The translations under genes and the position numbers were made by a program. 12,137 bases of DNA from positions 1-12,137 of the forward strand of contig CAYZSE010000108.1 in assembly GCA_964481035.1 (NCBI GenBank), in the 5' to 3' direction. This stretch comes from JAAAPF01 sp964481035. Its GTDB lineage: Bacteria > Pseudomonadota > Alphaproteobacteria > Geminicoccales > Geminicoccaceae. How positions within the stretch are numbered: the first letter of the stretch is position 1; each line of letters begins with the position of its first letter. This document shows positions 7,068-12,137 of the stretch, piece by piece. Below the pieces are notes generated by a model that worked only from the letters and a program-made list of their open reading frames with translations, did not search any database and was not told the DNA's origin.

Positions 7068-7406
7068 ATGAAGAAGGTCGAGGCCATCATCAAACCGTTC
7101 AAGTTGGACGAGGTGAAGGAGGCGCTACAGGAAGTCGGCCTCAAAGGCATGACCGTCACCGAGGTCAAGGGTTTCGGGCGTCAGAAAGGTCATACCGAAT
7201 TGTATCGGGGTGCCGAGTATGTCGTCGACTTCCTGCCCAAGGTGAAGATAGAGGTCGTCGTCGAAGACGACGTGGTGGATCGGGCTGTCGAGGCGATTCA
7301 GAGCGCTGCGAAGACCGATCGGATCGGCGACGGCAAGATCTTCGTCTACGAGATCCATGATATCGTCCGCATCCGCACCGGCGAGCGGGGCGCCGACGCG
7401 CTCTAG
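7068..7406 (+). CDS. glnB: Nitrogen regulatory protein PII
   Basis: PII is a trimeric cytoplasmic signal protein that senses 2-oxoglutarate, ATP/ADP and, through uridylylation, glutamine. It controls the GS adenylyltransferase and the NtrB/NtrC system. The 112-residue product has the standard length. It starts MKKVEAIIKPFKLDEVKEAL, carries the T-loop with the uridylylation site Y51 (RGAEYVVD) and Q39 near its base, and has the B-loop TDRIGDGKIFV. An in-frame ATG at 7032 exists, but the ATG at 7068 has a near-perfect GAAGGAGG ribosome site (7054–7061) and gives the normal family N-terminus. It heads the operon with glnA. GlnB rather than GlnK is favoured because glnA, not amtB, is the partner. 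Confidence 0.97.
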   Translation: MKKVEAIIKPFKLDEVKEALQEVGLKGMTVTEVKGFGRQKGHTELYRGAEYVVDFLPKVKIEVVVEDDVVDRAVEAIQSAAKTDRIGDGKIFVYEIHDIVRIRTGERGADAL

Positions 7407-7408
7407 AT

Positions 7409-7456
7409 CGGACACAAGTCCGTACCTGGGAGACACGGCCGGCTCGATGACGAGCC
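7409..7456 (+). promoter_or_regulatory. Two small hairpins in the glnB–glnA intercistronic region
   Basis: Directly after the glnB stop, CGGAC-ACAA-GTCCG (7409–7422) forms a 5-bp stem. A second hairpin, GGCTCG-ATGA-CGAGCC (7441–7456), forms a 6-bp stem. Neither has a U-run, so they are not clear terminators. They could limit read-through or protect transcript ends, adjusting the glnB:glnA ratio. The remaining 64 bp up to glnA contain GAGGG at 7509–7513 as ribosome site; I see no convincing promoter. Confidence 0.4.
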
Positions 7457-7520
7457 AGCGGCGCCCGCGACGCTTGTCTCGACTTTTCTCATAGCACGCA
7501 ACAACAGCGAGGGCCGAGTA

Positions 7521-8948
7521 ATGGCTTTGGGTTGTAAGACCGCCGCCGACGTCATGAAGGCGATCAAGGACAACGACGTGAAGATCGTCGATCTCCGCTT
7601 CACCGATGTTCCCGGCACCTGGCAGCACACGTCCTTTCCGGTCACGACCTTCGACGAGGACCAGATCAACGAGGGCTGCGGCTTCGACGGCTCGTCGATC
7701 CGCGGGTTTGCGGAAATCCAGGCCTCGGATATGGTGATCCTGCCCGACCCCAGCACCGCGTTTCTCGATCCCTTCACCAAGCACAAGACCTTGGTGATGA
7801 TTTGCGACATCTTGGATCCTGTCACCAAGGAATTCTACAGTCGTGATCCGCGCGGTGTAGCGAAGAAGGCGCTGCAGTACATGATTTCAACGGGTATCGG
7901 TGACACCGCCTTTTTCGGCCCCGAAGCCGAGTTCTTCGTCTTCGACGACGTACGGTATGGATCGTCGATCAACTACGGGACGTTCATGGTCGACTCGGGT
8001 GAAGGCCCGTGGAACGGCACCGAGGATGAAGGGCCGAACCTGGGCCACAAGATCCGCGTCAAGGAAGGCTATTTCCCGTGCGCGCCGAACGACACGCTGC
8101 AAGACCTGCGCTCGGACATGGCCCTGTTGATGACCGAGATCGGTCTCACGGTCGAATGCCACCACCACGAGGTGGCGACCGGCGGACAGTGCGAGATCGA
8201 CATGATGTTCGCGCCGCTGGTCGAGATGGCCGACGCGCAGATGAAGTACAAGTACGTCGTCAAGAATACGGCGAAGGCCCACGGCAAGACGGCGACGTTC
8301 ATGCCGAAGCCGCTGTTCGGCGACAACGGGTCGGGCATGCACGTCCATCAGTCGATCTGGAAGGACGGCCAGCCGCTGATGGCCGACGCCGGCGGCATCG
8401 GCGGCCTGTCGCAGCTCTGCCTGTGGTACATCGGCGGCATCCTCAAGCACGCGCCGGCGATCCTCGCCTTCGCCGCGCCGACGACCAACTCCTATCACCG
8501 CCTCGTCCCGGGTTTCGAGGCGCCGGTCAACCTGGTCTGGTCGCTCCGAAACCGCTCGGCAGCGGTCCGCATCCCGATGTACTCGGACAGCCCCAAGGCC
8601 AAGCGGATGGAGTTCCGCTGCCCGGACCCGTCCTGCAACCCCTATCTCGCCTTCTCGGCCATGCTCATGGCCGGCCTCGACGGCATCAAGAACAAGATCG
8701 ACCCCGGCGATCCCGCCGATCGCAACATCTACGATCTACCGCCGGAGGAAGAGGAGAAGCTGCCGCGCGTGCCGCACTCCCTCGAGGGTGCGCTCAACGC
8801 TCTCAAGGCCGACCAGGACTTCCTTCTCGAAGGTGACGTCTTCACCAAGGACTTCATCGACAGCTACATCGAGCTCAAGGGCGGCGACGTGGATGCGATC
8901 CGTCTGCGTCCGACCCCGCACGAGTTCGAGCTCTACTTCGATTGCTGA
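7521..8948 (+). CDS. glnA: Glutamine synthetase type I
   Basis: This enzyme makes glutamine from glutamate, ammonia and ATP; it is the entry point of ammonium assimilation and forms a cytoplasmic dodecamer. The 475 residues and motifs are those of GSI. They are FDGSSIRGF around D56, metal ligands E135 and E137 in GPEAEFF, HHHEVATGGQCE with E217 and E225, SGMHVH (H274), and R327 with E333 in RLVPGFEAP. RNRSAAVRIP contributes R345 and R350, and KRMEFRCPDP contributes E364 and R366. The adenylylation tyrosine Y404 sits in NIYDLPPEE, so it should be switched off by GlnE under PII control. The start at 7521 has GAGGG seven bases upstream. It is probably transcribed with glnB from the sigma-54 promoter, and a stem-loop follows the stop. 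Confidence 0.99.
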   Translation: MALGCKTAADVMKAIKDNDVKIVDLRFTDVPGTWQHTSFPVTTFDEDQINEGCGFDGSSIRGFAEIQASDMVILPDPSTAFLDPFTKHKTLVMICDILDPVTKEFYSRDPRGVAKKALQYMISTGIGDTAFFGPEAEFFVFDDVRYGSSINYGTFMVDSGEGPWNGTEDEGPNLGHKIRVKEGYFPCAPNDTLQDLRSDMALLMTEIGLTVECHHHEVATGGQCEIDMMFAPLVEMADAQMKYKYVVKNTAKAHGKTATFMPKPLFGDNGSGMHVHQSIWKDGQPLMADAGGIGGLSQLCLWYIGGILKHAPAILAFAAPTTNSYHRLVPGFEAPVNLVWSLRNRSAAVRIPMYSDSPKAKRMEFRCPDPSCNPYLAFSAMLMAGLDGIKNKIDPGDPADRNIYDLPPEEEEKLPRVPHSLEGALNALKADQDFLLEGDVFTKDFIDSYIELKGGDVDAIRLRPTPHEFELYFDC

Positions 8949-8971
8949 ACCGCCCACCGGGCAACAGCATC

Positions 8972-9005
8972 GGGCGGGAGGCGATCCCAGGAGCGCTTCC
9001 CGCCC
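8972..9005. terminator. Stem-loop terminator between glnA and the stress-protein gene
   Basis: Bases 8972–8983 (GGGCGGGAGGCG) pair with 8994–9005 over 12 bp, with one G·T pair and a 10-base loop. The plus strand continues with AGCGTTTCATT, only a weak T-run. Placed between two convergent genes, it may stop transcription from both sides. Confidence 0.7.
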
Positions 9006-9011
9006 AGCGTT

Positions 9012-9836
9012 TCATTCCGAATTGACGACCAGGACGTCGATCGGAGGCGCGCGCAGCAGGTCTTCCGCCACGCTGCCGAGGATCGCGCGGCGCACACCCG
9101 TGCGGCCGTGGGTACCGATCACCATGAGGTCCGACTGGCGCCGGGCGACGAGATCGTAGAGCACCGCGCGCACCTCGCCCTCCTGCAGCACACACGGCAC
9201 CTGTCCCGCGCCAAGGTCGAGGTCGGCGATGAAGGCCTGCATCTCCGCCTCGGCGCGAGCGACCACCTGCTGGGTGGTATCGTCGTCCTTCAAGAAACCT
9301 TCGAACGGGATCTGATAGGCATGCACGATCTCGAGCTCGCTCGCCGGCAGCAACTGGGCCGCGACCTCGACCGCATGCTTGGCGGCCGGCGAGAAGTCGA
9401 CCGCGACCAGGAGCCGGCGGTAATCTTCTTCGGCGGGCGTCTTGACCAGCAGCACCGGCACCGGGCTCGCGCGCAGCAGGCGTTCGGCCGTCGTGCCGCG
9501 GAAGAGATCGGCGACCGGCCGGTCGCGGTGGCTGCCGATGATCACGAGATCGGCAGCGGACCGCCCGGCCGCGCTCGCGATGGCGACATCGGGACGCCCG
9601 GTCGCGATCTCGACCTCCGACTGAATGGCGTCGATGCCGCGCGTCGCTCGCAGCCGCTCGTCGATGGCCCGTCCCGCCGCCCTGGTCTGCGCCTCGATCA
9701 CGCTGGCCGGCAGATCGTCGTCGACCACGTGCAGCACCGTCAACGCGGCGCCTTCGGCCGCGGCGAGCGCGACCGCGCGGTCGAGCGCCCGATCCGATCG
9801 CGCCGAGAGGTCGGTGGCCATGAGCAGGGTCTGCAT
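9012..9836 (-). CDS. Tandem-domain universal stress protein (UspA family)
   Basis: This 274-residue protein consists of two UspA domains, about 1–133 and 139–274, the layout of UspE-type proteins that act in the cytoplasm during stress or growth arrest. Domain 2 has the full nucleotide-binding motif G-2x-G-9x-GS (G241, G244, G254, S255, within GTHGRTG...LGSVAE) and D147 near its start. Domain 1 has D9 but its corresponding loop is GSHRDRP...GTT, with R104 in place of the second glycine, so it probably does not bind ATP normally. The ATG at 9836 is chosen because AGGAGG lies seven bases upstream; a longer in-frame start at 9893 has no such site. The gene converges on glnA and diverges from the glnA-like gene. 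Its role here is unknown. Confidence 0.93.
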   Translation of the reverse strand: MQTLLMATDLSARSDRALDRAVALAAAEGAALTVLHVVDDDLPASVIEAQTRAAGRAIDERLRATRGIDAIQSEVEIATGRPDVAIASAAGRSAADLVIIGSHRDRPVADLFRGTTAERLLRASPVPVLLVKTPAEEDYRRLLVAVDFSPAAKHAVEVAAQLLPASELEIVHAYQIPFEGFLKDDDTTQQVVARAEAEMQAFIADLDLGAGQVPCVLQEGEVRAVLYDLVARRQSDLMVIGTHGRTGVRRAILGSVAEDLLRAPPIDVLVVNSE

Positions 9837-10038
9837 GTCGACGCCTCCTGGTGTTGCTCGGCAGGGTCGGCTCGCGCCTTTTGGCGAGAGCATATCTAGA
9901 CGAGGTCGCTGGAGCGGCCATGACCTTGGTCAACACCTTGGCGGTCAACACCATGGCCTGAACGAGCATGTCGTCCGCGCTCCCCCTTTTCGTCGCTGCG
10001 GCGCTTGGCTAGGACGACGACACAGGAAGGGGCGTTTC
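9837..10038. promoter_or_regulatory. Divergent spacer between the stress-protein gene and the glnA-like gene
   Basis: This 202-bp spacer must hold the promoters of both flanking genes, unless they start inside the coding regions. Near the stress gene are its ribosome site and an imperfect hairpin around CGCGCCTTTTGGCG (about 9872–9888). The middle holds repeats described separately. For the glnA-like gene the best core promoter I see is TTTTCG (9987–9992), 17 bases, then TAGGAC (10010–10015), which is weak. I find no sigma-54 element with GG-N10-GC here, unlike at glnB. Confidence 0.4.
9921..9957. repeat. 15-bp tandem direct repeat with adjoining inverted repeat
   Basis: GGTCAACACCTTGGC (9928–9942) is followed at once by GGTCAACACCATGGC (9943–9957), 14 of 15 bases identical. 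The first copy is also part of the inverted repeat TGACC-TT-GGTCA (9921–9932). The cluster sits in the divergent spacer and could be an operator for either gene. No known regulator is recognised. Confidence 0.75.
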
Positions 10039-11406
10039 ATGCCGGATGTCCAGCCGCTCGACGCGCAGCTCGCCAAGCACGATGCGCAGTCGCTCGATCT
10101 TCGCTTCACCGACCTCCTGGGCGCTTGGCGGCATCTCTCGATCGCCGCCTCGGCGGTCGCGCCCGAGCGTCTCGACCGCCTCTGCCTGTTCGACGGCTCG
10201 GCAGTGCCGGGCTGGCGGGACATCGTCGAGAGCGATCTCATGCTGCTGCCCGATCCCGGCCGCGCCTGGGCCGATCCGTTCACGGCGCAGCCGACGCTCA
10301 CCTGCATCGCCGACGTCGTCGACCCGGCGACCAAGGAGGGCTACGAGCGGTGCCCGCGCTCGGCGCTCAAGCGCACCCTCGCCGAGCTCGCGAGCGAGCG
10401 CCTCGCCGACACGATCCTCGTCGGCGCCGATCTCGGCTTCCACGTCTTCGATCGCCTCGACGTCAACCGAAGCGCGCTGGGCCTCGGCTTCTCGGTGCCG
10501 GCCCGCACGGCCGGAGGCGGGACACCGCACCAGCCTGCCTATCTGGCCGGGCAACCCCAGGACGACCTGGCCGACCTCCGCGCGGAGATGACCAGCGTTC
10601 TGGCCTCGCTCGGCGTGCGCGGGCTGACGCACCTGCTCCTGCGCGGCCGGGGCCAGTGCGAGCTGCGCTTCGGCCCGGCCGAGGCGCTGGAGATGGCCGA
10701 CCAGCTCCAGCTCGCCAAGTACGTCGTCGACAACGTCGCCCGCGCCTACGGCAAGGTCGCCTCGTTCATACCGCTGCCGCTGCCCGACGGCTGCGGCTCG
10801 GGCCTGCACCTCCACCTCGCCCTCAAGCGCGACGAGCAATGGCTATTCGCCGGCCGCGGTTACGCCGACCTCTCGGACACCTGCCTGCACGCCATCGGCG
10901 GGCTGCTTCGACACACCCCGGCGCTCAACGCGCTCACCAACCCTTCGACCAACAGCTACCGGCGGCTGCAGTCGGGTCGCCAGGAGCCGGCGCTCTTGGG
11001 CTTCGGCGCGCGCAACCGCTCGACGGCGATCCGCATCCCCGCCGCCGCCCAGCCCGAGGACAAGCGCATCGAGCTGCGCTTTCCCGATCCGCTGGCGAAC
11101 TCCTATCTGGCGCTCGCCGGCATCGCGCTCGCGATGCGCGACGGCATCCACCACGCCATCGACCCGGGCGAGCCGGTCGACCGCAACGTCTACGATCTCG
11201 GCCGCGACGACACGACCGGGCTCGAGCGCTGTGCGCCGGACTTCAAGACCGCGCTCGGCGCCCTCGAAGGGGCGACCCAGGGGCTGTTCGCGACCGAGGC
11301 GGTGCCGGCCGAGCTCTTGCACGGCTACATCGCCCTCAAGCGCGCCGAGATCGACCTCATCGAGTCCCAGCCGCACCCGATGGAGCACGCCGTCTACGGG
11401 CTTTGA
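10039..11406 (+). CDS. Degenerate glutamine synthetase-like protein (GlnA paralogue)
   Basis: This 455-residue protein aligns along its length with type I glutamine synthetase and with the neighbouring GlnA. Kept positions are D52 in FDGSA, E208 in GQCE, H257 in GSGLHLH, R309, R327 and R332 in RNRSTAIRIP, E345 and R347 in KRIELRFPDP, and the adenylylation-type tyrosine Y385 in RNVYDL. Lost positions are the metal-ligand pair of GPEAEF, which is D131 and G133 here (GADLGF). The HHHE motif, which carries another metal ligand, is replaced by leucines. The ammonia-site Glu of GFEAP is Q315 (GRQEP), and the Ser after FDGS is A55. Normal glutamine synthesis is therefore unlikely. It may be a regulatory subunit, a ligand sensor or an enzyme of changed substrate. 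AGGAAGGGG (10024–10032) is a strong ribosome site, and the frame is intact, so it looks expressed rather than decaying. Confidence 0.9.
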   Translation: MPDVQPLDAQLAKHDAQSLDLRFTDLLGAWRHLSIAASAVAPERLDRLCLFDGSAVPGWRDIVESDLMLLPDPGRAWADPFTAQPTLTCIADVVDPATKEGYERCPRSALKRTLAELASERLADTILVGADLGFHVFDRLDVNRSALGLGFSVPARTAGGGTPHQPAYLAGQPQDDLADLRAEMTSVLASLGVRGLTHLLLRGRGQCELRFGPAEALEMADQLQLAKYVVDNVARAYGKVASFIPLPLPDGCGSGLHLHLALKRDEQWLFAGRGYADLSDTCLHAIGGLLRHTPALNALTNPSTNSYRRLQSGRQEPALLGFGARNRSTAIRIPAAAQPEDKRIELRFPDPLANSYLALAGIALAMRDGIHHAIDPGEPVDRNVYDLGRDDTTGLERCAPDFKTALGALEGATQGLFATEAVPAELLHGYIALKRAEIDLIESQPHPMEHAVYGL

Positions 11407-11780
11407 GGCACCGCCCGCGGCCGTCCCTCGCCGTCGAGCGCGACCACCGTGAAGACACCCTCGGTGACCTCGACGTGCTCGCGGGAGAGTTCGCGGCGCA
11501 CCCAGGTCTCGATGCGGAGCTTGAAGGACGTGCGGCCGATGTGGACGAGCTCGCCGTAGCAGCCGACCGTGTCGCCGACGCGCACCGGCCGGTGGAAGGC
11601 CATGGCGTCGAGGGCGACGGTGGCGACCCGGCCCTGGGCGCGGGCCATGCCGAGCGCCCCGGCGGCGAGGTCCATCTGGGCCAGGAGCCAGCCGCCGAAG
11701 ATGTCGCCTGACGGGTTGGTGTCGGCGGGCATCGCTACGGTCAGAAGCGCGAGCTCGCCAGTCGGGCCGGCCTCGTTCAT
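11394..11780 (-). CDS. yciA: Acyl-CoA thioesterase, YciA type (hotdog fold)
   Basis: This 128-residue cytoplasmic hotdog-fold thioesterase should hydrolyse acyl-CoA to fatty acid and CoA. It matches YciA closely: AMPADTNPSGDIFGGW at 16–31 and MD at 36–37, where D37 corresponds to the catalytic Asp44 of Haemophilus HI0827. GRVATVALDAMAFHRPVRVGD and GRTSFKLRIETWV then follow in the usual order. The C-terminus is shorter than in enterobacterial YciA. GGAAAGG lies upstream of the ATG with a spacer of about 7. The 3' end overlaps the glnA-like gene by 13 bp on the opposite strand, and 58 bp separate its start from parE. Specificity cannot be read from sequence. Confidence 0.93.
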   Translation of the reverse strand: MNEAGPTGELALLTVAMPADTNPSGDIFGGWLLAQMDLAAGALGMARAQGRVATVALDAMAFHRPVRVGDTVGCYGELVHIGRTSFKLRIETWVRRELSREHVEVTEGVFTVVALDGEGRPRAVPQSP

Positions 11781-11838
11781 TGTTCAACCTTTCCGCGAGA
11801 TCTGGTGCCCGCTTTGAAAATCGCCTAAACCCGGCCGC

Positions 11839-12137
11839 ATGGAAGACCTTTTCTCAGATGCCGCTGCGCCCAAGCCGGACGAGCCGGGGCCCAGGGGCGA
11901 GGGCTATACCGCCGCCGACATCGAGGTGCTCGAGGGCCTCGAGCCGGTCCGCCGGCGGCCCGGCATGTATGTGGGCGGCACCGACGAGACGGCGCTGCAC
12001 CACCTCGTCGCCGAGGTCCTCGACAACGCCATGGACGAGGCGGTCGCCGGCCACGCCGACCGGATCGAGCTGCACCTCGCGGCCGACGGCGCGGTGACGG
12101 TCAGCGACAACGGTCGCGGCATACCGACCGACGACCA
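11839..12137 (+). CDS. parE: DNA topoisomerase IV subunit B, N-terminal part (cut by window edge)
   Basis: The first 99 codons of an intact reading frame run off the right edge. The protein is the GHKL ATPase subunit of topoisomerase IV, which unlinks daughter chromosomes together with ParC. The sequence shows YTAADIEVLEGLEPVRRRPG, then MYVGGTDETALHHLVAEV. The ATPase residues are E59 (catalytic) and N63 (magnesium) in AEVLDNAMDEA, and D90 in SDNGRGIP (adenine contact). ParE is favoured over GyrB by the GGTDE...ALHHL wording and the MEDLFSD-type N-terminus seen in alphaproteobacterial ParE. The ATG at 11839 lacks a clear Shine–Dalgarno sequence. The 58-bp gap to yciA must hold its promoter; TTTGAAAATCGCCTAAAC there is the only AT-rich part. 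Confidence 0.93.
   Translation, partial: MEDLFSDAAAPKPDEPGPRGEGYTAADIEVLEGLEPVRRRPGMYVGGTDETALHHLVAEVLDNAMDEAVAGHADRIELHLAADGAVTVSDNGRGIPTDD

Noticed and set aside
6883..7071. 62-codon plus-strand frame upstream of glnB
   Set aside because: It spans the NtrC-like sites and the sigma-54 promoter, has no ribosome site and no recognisable family.
9837..9969. Minus-strand peptide starting MLVQAMVLTAKVLTKV upstream of the stress gene
   Set aside because: Its frame continues out of phase through the stress gene, has no ribosome site, and the regular look of the peptide comes from the 15-bp DNA repeat.
10005..11711. 568-codon plus-strand frame over the GlnA-like gene
   Set aside because: It is the +1-type shadow of the GlnA-like frame, rich in Arg and Pro, and runs into antisense yciA.

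Overview
The window is GC-rich chromosomal DNA from an alphaproteobacterium, most likely of the Rhodospirillales/Rhizobiales-like part of the class. Three things suggest this: the gene order argH–lptM–lysA–TIGR02302 family gene diverging from a TlpA-type thioredoxin gene, a glnB–glnA pair behind a sigma-54 promoter, and the style of the RNase P RNA. No phage, insertion sequence, CRISPR array or toxin–antitoxin locus is visible. Most of the window is housekeeping DNA.

Left part (1–6188, minus strand). Read in the direction of transcription, this is a tightly packed run: argH (arginine biosynthesis), a 38-residue lipoprotein gene of the LptM/YifL type, lysA (lysine biosynthesis), a large TIGR02302/DUF4175 membrane protein with a Gln/Met-rich tail, and an AmiD-like N-acetylmuramoyl-L-alanine amidase. 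The 5' part of rnpB follows at the window edge. Three of the junctions are four-base start/stop overlaps (GTGA, ATGA, TTGA), so the genes are probably co-transcribed and translationally coupled.

Middle (6207–8948). A periplasmic TlpA-like thiol-disulfide protein lies on the plus strand only 18 bp from argH. It converges on a minus-strand tRNA-His(GTG). Next comes a nitrogen-control unit: two NtrC-like palindromes, a very good sigma-54 -24/-12 promoter, glnB (PII) and glnA (type I glutamine synthetase with its adenylylation tyrosine). A 12-bp stem-loop after glnA is the likely terminator.

Right part (9012–12137). A tandem-domain universal stress protein (minus strand) diverges from a second glutamine-synthetase-like gene (plus strand). 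The shared 202-bp spacer carries a 15-bp tandem repeat and an inverted repeat. The GlnA-like protein keeps the fold landmarks and several substrate-binding arginines but has lost metal-binding and catalytic positions, so it is probably a pseudoenzyme or a glutamine synthetase (GS) homologue of changed function. It converges, with a 13-bp overlap, on a YciA-type acyl-CoA thioesterase gene. The window ends inside parE (topoisomerase IV subunit B).

The most interesting item is the degenerate GlnA paralogue placed next to the real glnB–glnA unit, together with its shared regulatory spacer with the stress-protein gene. The remaining points concern gene architecture.
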